A stretch of DNA of 64,000 nt, taken from Struthio camelus. Its lineage: Eukaryota; Chordata; Aves; Struthioniformes; Struthionidae. The stretch is taken from positions 4,940,001 through 5,004,000 of the forward strand of contig NC_090946.1 of assembly GCF_040807025.1 (NCBI RefSeq), given 5' to 3'. Each line of letters starts with the position of its first letter. Position 1 is the first letter of the stretch. Below, piece by piece: positions 50,901 through 63,439 of the stretch. The notes beneath the pieces are model-generated. The model ran no database searches and was not told the origin of the DNA. It worked only from the letters and a program-made list of their open reading frames with translations. The position numbers and the translations under genes are program-made.

Positions 50901-53900
50901 GAGAAAGAGGGAGAGAGAGAAGGGGGACATAGGAAGAGGGGAGAGAGGAGAGGAGAGAGGGACGTGGGGAGGGAGGAAGAGAGGAGAGAGGGACATGGGG
51001 AGAGGGGTAGAGAAAGAGAGGAGTGTGGGGAGAGAGAAGAGGGAGAGAACAGGGGGAACAGGGAGGGAGAGAAGAGAGGAGAGGGGGCACGACGGGGGGA
51101 GAGAGAGAGGAGGGAGACAGACAGAGAGAGACAGACTACTGCACTGCTTTTGCACTAGGGACTCAGAAAGGAGTGAGGTTAAAAGTAACATTTCCATCAC
51201 ACTTGACAAGAGTATGGGGATATAGCCAGATGATACAGTATCCACAATGTTTTGTATTGTGATCCTGGAAAACTATATTATCTGCTGCAACAGGTATGAT
51301 TTGTTCTCCAGGTCCATGGTGAGCAGGCAGATTAGTAAGAGAGGAAGGAAGTTCAGACTGAATATTAAAAAAACAGACAAAGTAAACACTAAGTAGCCAG
51401 TAGTGAGAACAGGGAGGCTGCAGAGTGAGTTGCCTAGGGAACGTTGTGGAATCTCCACTATGGGAATAGCTTCAGAACAGATTAGGTGAAGGTCTGCTGG
51501 GAATGACCCAGGTGGAGATGATCTTGCCTGTCTTCCAGCTCAGTTGTTCTGTGTTGAACATGTAGAGACAAAAGATAGGCTCAGAACATTAGTGAGAGGA
51601 GATTCTGGATTGCTTTAACATATGGGCTGTTACTGAGGTAGAATTTCCCTGTACAGACAAGCCTGTAACATGACACACACTCCATCTCCTGTTAGGACTT
51701 ACATGTCCAGCAAGCAATACCTGACTCTGGCACAGAAGTGAGAGGATGTAATAGTAGTGTAAGAAAGGCTGTGCTCATTCATGCATTGCATCTTTACGTA
51801 TGCTTTTTCTGCACTACATATTTCCATAAGTTGAATCAAATGGGATGGAGTAGGATGGCCACGTGGCTGATACTAGCACTGTACCATCCCTCTGCAGTGC
51901 TTATAGAACATTTCATGTTCTGCCTGGGCTCTGTGGAGATTATCCATTTTCATTTCAAAGATGACACTATCTACTTCCTTGAGTTTTATTTACTCAGCCC
52001 TGATTTAGCATCCTCATCGTGCCAATTTGTGGCCTGCCCTGAAGTGAAGGTACAGGTGTGGTAGTGCCCCCGTTCCCTCCTTGCCAATGTAAGGGGTTGG
52101 CAAAATTGTTTAGGCTCTGCTATCTCTGTTTCTGCCTGGATCTCTGACCCATCTCAGGCTTTGGGCCTCTCCCATAACCAAATAGTCCAAATAGTGTTAC
52201 TGTACTGAGGCCAGAGAAGCCCCTGGACTAGAGAAGCCCAGATGTTGGCAGTGAAGATTCAGGAAAACTGGGGCCTGCTGTATGACTAGGCAGGAGCTAT
52301 GTTTCATCCCACATGTCAGAGCCCTGGTAATCCACAGTGTGCTGCTGGACTCACTGGACTCACCCCAAAGAGGATGGAGTTGCAGACCAATGCCTCCTCT
52401 ACACTACCCGGCCTGCCAGCTTAACGTGTCAGCAGCTACTGTTTCCCTGCCTACATTGCTCCTGGTGGGAGAGCTCTTCTGCAGTAGAGAGCTCTGCCTA
52501 AGACCTGCTTTGCAGTTTCTAGAGACTCTATAATGGTCTTGTCTTTCCTTCTTCCAGTGCCTTCATCTTCCTTGTCCTTATTCTATTGTAGGAAATGGAA
52601 ATTTTGGATATAACCAGCATCCGAGATACTCGAGTAGGGAGATTTGCTAAAATCCCCAAGGTAAGTGCGTGACTGTTTCTGCCGATGGTTTGCACAGGAA
52701 AGGCAAGGCTGCCCAGGACTTCAGCATAAGCTGGGGCAGGTTCCCCAGGGCTCCTCTGTGTGTCCTAAAGAAAGACAGTTCCAGACTCTGGTATATGAGC
52801 TTGTTGGAAAGGATATGTCAGAAAGCTGGGAAAACAACAGTTCAACTTCAAAGCGCATGCCAGAAGAGCCCTTTTCTGTTGTGCCCAACAGCTGTATTCT
52901 CTCCCCTGCAATGCGTCTGACTGGCTTTATTCTTGACCTGGCCTTATGTTTGTTGAGCTACATGGGAAGTCCTGCAGGAGACTCGTGATACTTCTATACT
53001 GAGTCACCAGCGTTTCTCCCTCGTGCGAAGATGCACAGGCCGGGTCAAGGCAGCTACAAATCTGTAATTACAGCGAGATTGAAACCCAAAGTCTTTTTTA
53101 ATTCCCTTTAAAGGGAAGAATATGTAGTTTCGGGAAAAAGTAGTGTTACAATTTTTATTTTATTTTCAAGCAGGTTTCAATTGTTTGCTTGCAGGGTAGG
53201 AGACTGAAGGGAAGCACATGATTACAGCTTTGATTTTGGTTTCAGTAATAATTTAAGCTTTCTTTAGCAAAGTTAGGTATGCTAGGATTTTATCTTGCTA
53301 TTTTAACCTCTTCATGTGTGACAAAGGCAAGCAGAAAATTGACGTAAGTCTAGAATGGGAAAAGGAAAAAAAGGAGTTGTGAAAAGAAAACAAAGGAGTA
53401 AAAATAATGACTCCATATAGTAACATAGGTGGTTCTTAATCTAATGTAAAAGAGGAAGATTTTGCAATATATACTGAGAGACTTGAGCAGCCTTTTTGCG
53501 AAAGAAGTATGACTGTTTTCCTAATATCATTGTGAAAATGTCTGTGTAGAGCTCTCTGAGACTCCTGTTTCTTAAAAGAATGTAGTGAGATGGACTATAA
53601 GGCATAGCAAGAGCAACACAAATCTCACAATTTTTTAAAAAATTGTATTGGGTTCCTCCTGAGAATCTGAGTTTCTTTTCAGGAATTTTCTAGAAAAAAG
53701 TATATCTTTGAGTTTTCAACAAGCCTAAACATTTTGTCTGCAACTTGTTTTGAGGGAATAATATTTGAGAAAAAAAAACTTTCAAACTTTTTTTGATTTG
53801 GGGAAATAAAATACTCAGAGCTAATAGAACCAGATGTTACACTTCAGACAGAATGCAGGTATATGAACACTAAGAGAAAGGCCAACTTAAAGAAGAGGCA

Positions 53901-56900
53901 TGAGATGCCATTTTCTATGATGTTAAACTTCAGGAATACCTGTTTAGGAAATAAATTCAACTTTAATGTAGATTATAAATCGATGGTAGAAGTACTGAGG
54001 CCAAGGGTCTGAGGCCAAAAATTCCTTTGGTGACAGCAGCCAGGCTGGAGAAGAAAAAGACCTAGATTTTAGTAGTTAGTTAAGGAAGACTTTCATTGGA
54101 GACTGTCAGGAAAAATGCTCGCACAAATGCAGTATCATAATTACCCCTAGACAGAGGGAATTTCTGCTCAAATGGCATCTTTCTGTAATGAGCCCTACTC
54201 ACAGCCAAGGAATTGCTCTGGAAACAAAACCAATCCCTGTTTTCTGAGAGTAATTCACAGTACGGTTTTGGGATGACCATATTCCTTATAAATAGACAAA
54301 CTGGCACCTTACTGTGTGAGAATGGCCTTTTGAAAGAGGGATTTTTAATAAAAACACCAAAAAGTTTTTGGAAAGGAATATGAAGAAATTCATAAGTAAT
54401 ACCAGGGTAGCAGAAAGCCAAAAGAGGAGGGGAAACAGCAGCTGCGTTCGCAGCCAGCTTAAAATCTTTTCAATAAAATTGGAAAGTGTGATTCCCATCA
54501 TAATCAAAGCCTCTTACAGAAGAGAATAAGAGCGGAGATCTTTGCATGGAAAAGTACTGCTTGAGGATAGGAAAGAAAAGTAGATAAGTGGTCTCTTGAG
54601 AAGAGAGAATCAGTAGAGTCCCAGAAAGATCTGTGCTTGGGCCTGTGACATACTATGTTCATACATGATCTGCAAAAGTGGTGACTAGTGGCATGACAAA
54701 GTTTGCCAACGGTACTGAGATATTCGGGGTAATAAAATGAGGGCTGATTTGCAGACTGTCTGTACTGCTGACTGACTGGATGATCACATACAAGATAAAA
54801 TTCAGTACAGATAAACACCAAGCAACATGCACAGAGGAAAAACAATCCTAACAACAGGCTCTTGAGCTGACCGTTACTACTCAAAAACAAGATCATGACT
54901 TTATGATAAATCTGTGAAAACATCAAGTTGGTGTTCAGTACTATTTGCTCAAAAGTGTAAATTATGTTAGGAATTATGAGGAAAGAATTAGGAAATATCA
55001 TTAAGCTGCTGTATAAATCCTTAATGCATCCATATAAGCATTTTTGGTATCCCTAGCTCAAATGAGATAAAGAGGAACTGGAAAAGGTAGAGAAGGACAG
55101 CAAGAGTATTAAAAGTATGAAATGCCTTCTGAATGAAGAGCATCTGAACAGATAGGGACTGAAGTGTGTCAAAAAAAGATGAGGAGGGTGTGGGGGAATA
55201 TGGTAGAGTGCTGTAAAATCTGGAGTTGAATGGGGAAGGTGAACACAAAGCATTTGCTCAGTGTTTCTTCCAGTGTGAGAACTACGCATCAAATGGAATT
55301 TTCCACAGGCAGGTTCAGCACAAGCAAAAGGAGGTGCTGTTTTACATGTTGTGTCGTTGCGCTGTGGGACGCTTTGCTGCACAAGTGGTGAAAACATACG
55401 TGAGTTTAAAAAGTCATAGGTCAAGAAGGAAATGCCACTTGAGGCTTATTAAATAAAAGATATGCCCCTGGTTTAGGAAGCTGCTGAACCATAAATTGCA
55501 GAAATGTGTCAGGGAAACATCCTTACGTTTGCCCTGCATCTAGATGAATCTTTGGCTGACCTGGTATAGCTGTTACATTCTAGCCGTTGTAATAGGCCAG
55601 AGACAGAATTTTAGAGTCCTGGGAAGTGCATCAGTTCAGTTTTTACAAAGAAACAAAGGTCAAAGCATTAGGTGATATATTAAGTGTTTTCAACATGTAA
55701 TACGTGTCATGACAACCTCTGCTGTGAAAGCCCCAAGTGCTTTGAATTGTGCATGTCACTTAGGGAGGCTCATTGAACATAACAGTCCCCTTTTTGTTTC
55801 AGGAGATTTTCTGGCATTTCTATGACAGCAGGCAGTAAAATCACTAGGTTGGCTACTTCTCCATCTTTATCTTATGGGATGATGGAGGGTCTTGGGTGGG
55901 CACTAAAATGCATGTTGATCCAAAATGATGGGAGAAAAGTGCCATCCGGTCCTGGAAACTTCCTGTTTACATATGGCTGTACTATCCTAAACGCTTCTGC
56001 AGAGCTTGTTTAAAGACATCAGTTGTGTATTCAGTTGGCTTTCCAGAGAACAGAATTTGGGAGCACTCAAAGAGTGCAGAAAGCAAAGCAATAAGAAGTT
56101 CTTAACATGAACCACCACCCTGCCCAGATATGGCAGCCAGGTCTGGTACATAAATGCAGAAGGGTATAAATATGAAAAATTGATTTGACAAAGCAAACAA
56201 ACACAGAAGGATCTATTGGAGATGAAGAGAGGAAGAGAGAAAAAGGGTGCTGGTCTCCCATATTGGAAGGTAACGGCTTGGAATGGTTGTGGAATGTAAC
56301 TGCTGAAATTAATAGCTACTTGTTTCATTGACCAGAAGTAGAGGAAAAGGGCTAAGTGATATTTAAGACGAGGAGAGTAAGATCGCAACTGTCAGAAGTG
56401 CTTGCAATAGTGTAAATAACAAATCAGACATCCTTTTCCCTTCCTCTCGCTTGTAAGTGACTAGTCATAGTAAATCCATAACCTCCTGCAGCAAAACTTG
56501 TAATTTCTTGTTCATACTGGATTGTGACTGAAGGAGTTTACAAGGAAGGAGAGTGCTTTACTGAGGAAATCTGTGCTATTGCTTTGCTCTTTGAGGCTCT
56601 GTGCACTTTCTGGCTGTAATTTGGGCTCTGTGACAGCCAGACATGCACTGAGATTTTCAGTGTAATGGAGGTGAAGAGAGTCTCTCTGCTAATGGAGGTT
56701 TGTAGTGTGGATGTTGGGAATTACCTGCTTTCTCAAAGTACATCAGCGCTCTCCCGCTGCTGGTAAGGAAGAGGAATGGCATTTTTGTTTGTAACCTCTC
56801 TGGGCACAGCAAAAAGAGTAACACCAAAGTCCCCAAGCGGAAAGCACTTCTGAAAGGAGCTGCTGTGGTATGTGCTCCCTCACCAGTATAGGCCACTGTA

Positions 56901-59900
56901 TTGTCCTTGCAAGCTGGGAGGCAGGGACTGGTGGGACCTCCTTCCTGACTGTGCCTAGTGCTTAGGGAGTAGATGTAGTCAGCCAATAGTACCCATTGGA
57001 TAAAAGTCTGGCAAGGAAGAAGAAACAAGCAGCTAAGAGGTGGCAGCAATAGGAGCCACCTCCAAGTGAGAAGGACCACTCTGCTACCTGCCCCGGAGGG
57101 AAATGATTTTTGGAACTGAAACTGCCTGAAGATGAGAGATAGCCTTGTTCTCGTCCAGCAAAGAGTTTCCCATTTATTCTTACCCTCCCTCCTGAGCTGT
57201 CATTTGCTGGCATATTAGCCCATACTCATGAACACAGTTTGCTAGAGTCCTTCCATGACCTCTTCTATGCCTGTGTAGGTTTCTCCTTCTCACGCCCTTT
57301 GTTTTATTTTCTTTGAGAGCTACTCAGAATGTTCTACAGTTTTTTTCTTGATGGAATTTTTTTTTGAGAGACAGGGCAGAATGAACTTTGGCTCATGTTC
57401 AAGAGTAATAAAGATAAGAATTAGCAGGGACTTTGAACATAAATGAGACAAGATAAAAAGCCATTAAATGTAGTTCAGCAGCATGCCAAAACAGATCAAG
57501 ATGTTATTTACAGTGCAGCTCTGTGTTTTCATTTGAATAACAAGGAACAATAACGGCTGCTCCATTTTGTCTCCTTATGATGCATTAAGACCCCAGAACA
57601 CTGGCACAAAATGTAATAGTTAGTTATGGACTAAAATATGGGATGTTGTAGGCCAGACTGCTGGGCTGTTGGCTTCCTCTTAGGTTTTATTTAGACATTT
57701 CAGCAGCCATTGGCTTCAAAACAAGTGTAATTTTTCATAAAAACAGAAGTTGTATTTTCTGGCTAGCCCTCATTATTATAAAACAGTTTCATTCTGCATA
57801 CACATTTTGTTATTATTGAGCCCAGAGATGCAGACTCTGGATTGAGTGTATACAAGGGAGAAATTTGCACCTAGGTGTTTCACACACTGTATTCTGAGTA
57901 GGTAACATAAACCTGCAGTGTTTGGGAACTATTAATGCAGTGAGCATTCGTGTTACAGTCAAAGCTGAGCAGAGTGCTGAGCTATGGATTATAATGTATT
58001 TGTGGGCTCCCGGGCATTCTGCTGCATCACAGAGGGAAGATGGCAGGTTTGGGGGTCGAGCATCACCTCAGCGTTACACGGTGGATTCGGCAATCAGTGT
58101 TAGCACAGTTCCCAGGGCAGGACTAAATAACTTAGGATGTTCAGGCCTCAAAATGACAGAGTAATTGCAAGAAGCTGTATGGAGGCAAACTGATATGCGT
58201 GAATGCAAGAGAAAAGCAAGCAGAAGCCTGTGGCTTGCAAACTGATTTGTAAAATAGAGGAGCGGAGGCCAAGCAAGGAAACAGTCACATCTGATGAAAT
58301 GGCTTGTTGCCACACTGGGCCGTTTTGCTGCCTGCTCCATCTCCTGCAGTGTGAGCTCTTAGACTGCGAGGACAGAAGTTACTGAGAACGTACAGTCTGG
58401 ATCTCTCCCTTGCAGTCTATTCCTGCTTGACTGCAGAATGCTGCAGGTTATTTTGTGCCATGTGGATCTGTGTGCTGCTGCATTTTCCAGTTCCTTTAGA
58501 TAAGAAGGCGGTAGGAGCTGAGAGCACTTAATTTGCCTATTTCTTCTCCCTCATCTCTGAGCTGCTTGGAGCAGAGACAGGCTGGCCCTCACAGTGCAAA
58601 CGATAGCAGGAGAGCCTTCCCCACCGTGGACATTAGTGAGCTCTCAGCATTGGGTCTCGTTGCTGAATCGCCTGATGGAACAGTGCTACTAATAAGAACA
58701 TGGGCATTACCTGTAGAGCCAAAGACATCTAAATAATCTTGGTGCTTCCTTTTCCCTTCTAGTAACCAAAGAAAACCTTTTTTTTTTCCCCAGAAGTCTT
58801 TCAGCCCGCAGAAACATCCCCCCTCCAGACAGGAAGCAGCAGCCAGAGAGGCTTGGACATCTTTACTCTTTGCTAGTGTCTTCTCTCACTCCCGTTCTTT
58901 CAGCTTTGATAATAAACCTATTGTTGTACTTTTAGTTTTTTCACAGGTTTGGTACCAATGTTCTGCTGTGCTGTTGCTTGTCATGATCAAGAATGTAGGC
59001 TTGAAAGAGACTGCTTGGGTTGTCAACTCTAATCCTCTAGTATCACAAGCACTGTGTCATGTAATTATTTTCATGAAGATGCAAAAACACCATAGTGTAG
59101 TAAGCGCATGCAATTGTGGCAGAACCTGACTATCATTTGATTGCGTCTTCTTTCAAGTGCAGAAAAGACTGGTCTCTCTGTCTCTTGCATTAGGAGTGGT
59201 CTTTTGTTTATGTTTGCATGAGAATTTGCTTTTCTCTGGATTATGAATCTGGTTTATACAGATGAGGGTTTTAGGGAAATCAGGAGGGTGGGAAATGTAA
59301 GAAAAGCTGAATTTGTAGTTCAACTACTCCACTGGTGGGTTGTTTTGGAGTTGCATTTTTTTGAGTGGGTTTGCTAAGCGTGTTTCCCTTGCTCTGATTT
59401 GCATGGGTAATATGATTGTCCTGCTTTCCATGCAGCAATTCCTATTTTTCCTTTATGGCCTGCTGCAATGTGGCACTAAGTCATTACGTAGTGAAGCTGC
59501 AGCACAAAATGTTGAAGGAGTACGGGTGCTGAAGGAGCCAAACTTGGCATCAGGTTCTGTGCTCTTGGACGAGCAACGTGTCCCTGGTCCTCTGTTACCA
59601 TCCTCACTAAGTGTTAGGGTGAGCATCATTGCATTCATCTGTTGAGGGAGATAATCTCCATGTAAAATAGGCAGCACAAAGTAATTGAGTGACTCGCTTA
59701 AGGCCAGGCAGGAAATCAGTTGCTGGGAAAATATGACCCAATTTAGATCCCTGACAAGATCATCCTTTCTTCTCCTTCACTCTTTCTGAAGTTTTCTTCT
59801 CATAACATGAGGCTAAGAACTTCACAGGGGTGTTATGAGGCATCATAATTTAATGCTTGTAAAGTACCTGGGGTATAAAAAGCTGTATAGGCTAAGGCTA

Positions 59901-62900
59901 ACTGTGAACTTCTTGTTTTAAGAAGGTGATCAGATATCAAGGCATTGCCAAACACTGCATGTGTCAAGTTTGTCTGGCAGAGCGCAGCTAGAAAGGCAGA
60001 AGCTTCAATACAGCTTTCAGCCTGCTAGGGACATACCATGAACACAAATGTCTGCTGCAGAGCCAAGCTACACCGGATTACAGAGAAGGAAGAGATGGGA
60101 GGAGCTAGTTTGTAACAAATACAGGAAATGAGTTCAGCATAAACCACAAGTTCTCTATTGTCTTAGCTTCATATAATTTACAATGCTAGAGGTAAGGAAG
60201 CTGAACAAATGCCAGAAGGTTTGCGAGATGCAATTAAATTTGAAACTAAAATCCTAACACTTTGCCACTTGTAATGAGAAGTTAACCTCCATGAAGAGGT
60301 TGCTATCAGTGTGGGAAGGGGGTGTGGGTATGTGGGTGCTGTTCGCTTCTGCAAAGGAAAACTGGTCACAATGCAAAAATATGCCATTCTAAAAACTCCC
60401 TAACTATGAGAAAATAGGCAGATCTTCTTGGTGTTTTTTCCTTCTGCCTGACTAACTTCCCCCTTCTTTCATTCCAAATACTCTTGGATTATACAGCTTT
60501 CAGAGTTACCCCTAAGAGGAGTTGCTTTTGTGAAGTGGGATACAGTAGTCAGATGATCTTGAGTTATAATCCAGCCCATTCTATTTTTCCTAAAGATGCC
60601 TGTTTGCCACATATGTGTCAAAATTGTAAGTGTTCTGGAAATTTGGAAAAAATACAATGGAAAAAGCCTGCATAGTGCCTTATAAAATATATATGCAGTT
60701 CTTTGAGTGACGCTGTACAAACCCATAAGAATGCCTGAAGCCAAGCTGTTTTGTAATTTCAACTATTACAGTTCAAATGCAAAGAACAGAAAAGGAATTG
60801 CTTGGATTTCAGTCACTGTGGGATGAAAACAAACAGTTGTACATGGGTTTCTTTAGTCAGTTTTTGGGCAAGTTAGAGGTCCATGAAAGTCTAAGAGTGA
60901 GGGAGTTCACTTTCCTCAACTTGCAAAGGCTCAGACATAATCCAGTTAATAGCAGCTTAAGAAGTCACTAGGCACAAGCTTAACAGTAGCCACTAATTTC
61001 GTATGTGCTCTAAGTTTATGGCAAACGAAAGGGTAAAGTCATTTAGCTAAAAACTTCTTTTGTTGAGATTAATATGTAGTATTATTAGTTGAATTGCAGT
61101 AACTCAGTCGTGCGTCTCACGAACTACGTTTGTGCAACTGAGAGCTCAGATTCTAGTCCCAGTTAAACTTCCGAGTCTGATGTGCTGTGCTAACAATGCC
61201 TAATTATGAATTTTGCCCTTAGTTTCTGAAGGAGCAAGCACTTGATAACCTCCTTGTTTGCTTTGATATGATTTCTTCTGCACTTTAGATAACAAATTGT
61301 CATCCTTTATTCTAGGATATGGGAATTTTATCCTTTCGTTATAAACAGCGACTGTTAGTATAACTCCAGGATACCTTGGCTTAGCGATGCCTTACACAGG
61401 AACACCGAGAATGCCAATTAATTTAAAGGCATTCTATAAATACTTTCATACAGTGATGAAACCCAAGTGTGACTAATCAGATGAGCCCTGTACTTAACAA
61501 AATAAATCTCTAGTGAGCCATCACTGTAGGATACTGAAATTGCTATGGAAAAAAACAACGCTACGAACTGAAGACTAGCAGCACTTGGAGGGAGAGAGAG
61601 CCCATCTCTCCAATAACTAGGTCTACAGGTGGTAGACCTCCTAGGATCCCAGACATCTTCCTTGTGGTGGAGGGATGTTACAGCATAAAGTGTAGCACTA
61701 ATCTAAAAGACCTTATCAGTGTTTTGACAAATGGCTGTCTCATACGTGGTGTGCATGTCTGGGTGCGACCAGATACTCATCTGCAAGTTCAGGCTGAAGT
61801 CTCACAAGGAATTTTAAGAGCAATCTCCAGGCCAAATAGTGTGTTTGTGCAGTGATATTAGTCACAATATTCTCTTCCTTGGAAGGTCCAGGTAAGGCAG
61901 ACTCTGGGATAAAAATGATAAATAATGAAAAACAAGGAAGATTACATTAACAGTTTTGCAAGCTCAGAGAGGCTTGGTGTGAGATTAAAGTTTGGATTAG
62001 GTTCTCTTTTTTCAGGTCAGTGGTTAGCATCATTCTCCCTTCATCCCCCTTTGTTTTTTTCTTTTGCAGTGCCAGAAGCTCCGAGAGGTTTTTAACTTGG
62101 ATTACCCACACAGCACCTTCCTGCTTAAGACTCTGACTGTTGTATCTGGCCCTGACATGGTGGATCTCACTTTCCATAACTTTGTGTCCTACAAGGAGAA
62201 TGTTGGCAAGGTATCAGGACCTGACGGGAAGGGGACACTGGGAAACACTGTAGGTTGGAGCATTCAAGGGAGAGCAGGAAAGGAGAGGGGAAGACAGGGA
62301 ACCTGAACCCTGTCAGTGTTACTGAGAAGGTTATAAACACAGGATTGTGATTCAGTAGGGCGTGGTACCTCTGTAGTTCTAGAGACTTCTGTGCATGCAG
62401 GACCAGTGCAAGAAGTTTAGTGTGTCATTTTTGTCCTTCCTGTGCTTTGTATGGGTAAACAGACAGCTGAGAGGAGTAGGTGGAAAAGTTCCAGCTGCTA
62501 GTATATATAGGCAATAGGAAGATGTTATAGTCAAGCCCAGGGAGCAGGAGCAGTCACGGAGATTCATTGCCCAGCACTGTTGTCAAGCCATTTCAGTATC
62601 TGATGCTGTGTGCTGATTGGTACAGTTCCGTTATGCCCAACTGTGTCTACCTTGTGTGTTTGTTTGTTCCCAGAGCTGGGCTGAGGATATTTTGGCCATT
62701 GTTCGGAATCCTCTCACATACAATGCTTCTCGATACACCTTCCTAGAGAAAATGTAAGTGGTTTCTGACAAATGTTATTCTCTAAAACATTCATATAATA
62801 CCCTCTCTGCACCAGAAATAAAAGGCTCTTCAGTATCCAAGGCCTTTGGCAGACTCCAAAGCAAGTACTGTGTCAACTCAGGAGCCCCAAGGCAGAGGTA

Positions 62901-63439
62901 GGGGGTTGGTAGCTGGGCGTATGTCATGTGGCAGCTGACTGGCACCAAAGTACTTGAGCCTTTTGAAAATGCACTTGGTATTAGACAGAGATTCAGAGCC
63001 TCAAATATGTCCCCTCCACAGTCACAGCACTAAACCCCAAGAAGTGCTGCCTCTGTTTCTTGTCTCTCTAATACTATTTGGTTGGCAACCTGGGATCACT
63101 GAAGAACACTAAACAGTGGGTACCATTATTTCATATCTATATCAAATGTTTCAGAGGACTCTCTTACTTTGATATCTAAGCTCTATCATTTGCTTGTCAC
63201 TCCCAAGAAATGGCAACAGGTTCTATCTGAGGAAAAGCTCACAATCTGTAGACTGCTAGGACTCTGATTATCAGTTAACTCTTGGATTCTCTTCCCAATG
63301 GTATTTTCTTTCTTTCTCCTTACTGATAAGACCTGAAAGGTTATACAAGTGAATTTTCATCCTTCCTCTTGGCTTTTTTTCACAGCCTGGTAAAGCTGAA
63401 GATGCAGCTTAATGCAGAGGGGAAAATTCCTGTCAGAAA
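44837..63439 (+). CDS. PLCB2: PLCB2, phospholipase C beta 2, N-terminal 168 residues in six exons (3' partial)
   Basis: The joined exons 44837-44920, 49067-49144, 52592-52660, 62070-62210, 62674-62753 and 63386-63439 give 506 nt: 168 codons and two bases of the next codon. The protein begins [20 protein letters not shown] and continues [73 protein letters not shown] and [17 protein letters not shown]. It agrees nearly residue for residue with human PLCB2 as I remember it. This part is the PH domain (about residues 12-140) and the start of the EF-hand array; the X/Y catalytic barrel and C2 domain lie to the right. PLC-beta-2 hydrolyses PIP2 to IP3 and diacylglycerol at the plasma membrane, activated by G beta-gamma, G alpha-q and Rac, mainly in blood cells and taste cells. 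All junctions are GT-AG. Confidence 0.95.
44921..49066 (+). other. PLCB2: PLCB2 intron 1
   Basis: 4.1 kb with donor gtgagt and acceptor ttttttttggtcag. No gene, recognised transposon or conserved frame can be supported. First introns of blood-cell genes often carry enhancers, but none can be pointed to here. Confidence 0.7.
49067..49144 (+). CDS. PLCB2: PLCB2 exon 2
   Basis: 26 codons in phase 0, [18 protein letters not shown], then LYWTYQSK, with donor TAAG|gtaagt. This is the first strand region of the PH domain; only a few positions, such as Phe for Tyr after Lys-Gly, differ from human. Confidence 0.94.
50766..51137 (+). repeat. Polypurine (G/A) minisatellite tract in PLCB2 intron 2
   Basis: About 370 bp are almost purely G and A on this strand, with only scattered C and T. 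Recurrent words are gagagaggga, gggacatggggagag and ggagagagaga, so it looks like a degenerate tandem array with units of some 15-40 bp. Open frames on either strand across it (Arg/Glu/Gly-rich or Ser/Leu/Pro-rich) are compositional artefacts. Confidence 0.9.
51330..51550 (+). mobile_element. Old CR1-type LINE 3' fragment in PLCB2 intron 2
   Basis: Reads gaggaaggaagttcagactg, a stretch with gttgcctagggaacgttgtg gaatctcc, and a closing gtggagatgatcttgcctgtc. This is the layout of diverged CR1 3' regions (a block on a final residue run, a 'gtggaatctcc' phrase, and a tail). No frame survives. Confidence 0.55.
52592..52660 (+). CDS. PLCB2: PLCB2 exon 3
   Basis: 23 codons in phase 0: [18 protein letters not shown], then AKIPK, with acceptor ttctattgtag and donor CCCCAAG|gtaagt. 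The ITSIRDTR string is a strong PLC-beta PH-domain signature. Confidence 0.95.
54595..55450 (+). mobile_element. Ancient CR1-type LINE relic in PLCB2 intron 3
   Basis: Degenerate but ordered remnants follow the RT-to-3' order on the + strand: ttgggcctgtgacatactat, then catgatctgcaaaagtgg, then atgacaaagtttgccaacgg (the F/Y-A-D-D region, now broken by stops), then later aagtattaaaagtatgaaat and a 3' part with tcaaatggaattttccacag. No frame is open for long. The order and spacing support one old insertion of about 850 bp. Confidence 0.55.
59665..59895 (+). mobile_element. MIR-like ancient SINE in PLCB2 intron 3
   Basis: The core reads gagtgactcgcttaaggcc followed by aggcaggaaatcagttgctg, which resembles the MIR core (agtgacttgcccaagg... 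cagtggcagagc). The 3' part, cttcacaggggtgttatgag and aatgcttgtaaagtacctgg, resembles the MIR/L2 tail. The copy is strongly diverged, in keeping with amniote-wide age. Confidence 0.5.
62070..62210 (+). CDS. PLCB2: PLCB2 exon 4
   Basis: 47 codons in phase 0 on both sides: [47 protein letters not shown]. The acceptor is ttgtttttttcttttgcag; the donor GGCAAG|gtatca is weaker than the others. It encodes the second half of the PH domain. The first residue is Cys where human has Ser. Confidence 0.95.
62211..62673 (+). other. PLCB2: PLCB2 intron 4
   Basis: Short intron of 463 bp, with acceptor gtgtttgtttgttcccag. Nothing else is seen in it. Confidence 0.8.
62674..62753 (+). CDS. PLCB2: PLCB2 exon 5
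   Basis: 26 codons, [16 protein letters not shown], then [10 protein letters not shown], plus two bases AT that join C of the next exon to make Ile. The donor is AAAAT|gtaagt. It covers the final helix of the PH domain and the linker to the EF hands. Confidence 0.94.
62754..63385 (+). other. PLCB2: PLCB2 intron 5
   Basis: 632 bp, with a pyrimidine-rich acceptor ttggctttttttcacag. Nothing else is seen in it. Confidence 0.8.
63386..63439 (+). CDS. PLCB2: PLCB2 exon 6
   Basis: The first C completes the Ile codon, then [17 protein letters not shown] and two bases AA that belong to the next codon, probably Asn as in human. The donor is AGAAA|gtaagt. This is the start of the EF-hand region. The following exon was not found before the end of the window. 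Confidence 0.94.

Larger units (their letters stand above)
49145..52591 (+). other. PLCB2: PLCB2 intron 2
   Basis: 3.4 kb. It contains the long polypurine tract at 50766-51137 and an old CR1 fragment at 51330-51550, listed separately. Nothing else is recognised. Confidence 0.7.
52661..62069 (+). other. PLCB2: PLCB2 intron 3
   Basis: At 9.4 kb this is the largest intron in the visible part of the gene. It contains an ancient CR1 relic (54595-55450) and a MIR-like SINE (59665-59895). No extra exon is needed, as the flanking exons are both in phase 0, and none was recognised. Confidence 0.7.

Noticed and set aside
50623-51245. Ser/Leu/Pro-rich and Arg/Glu/Gly-rich open frames of 117-155 codons
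   Set aside because: They arise from the polypurine tract, which lacks stop codons in most frames. No coding signal.
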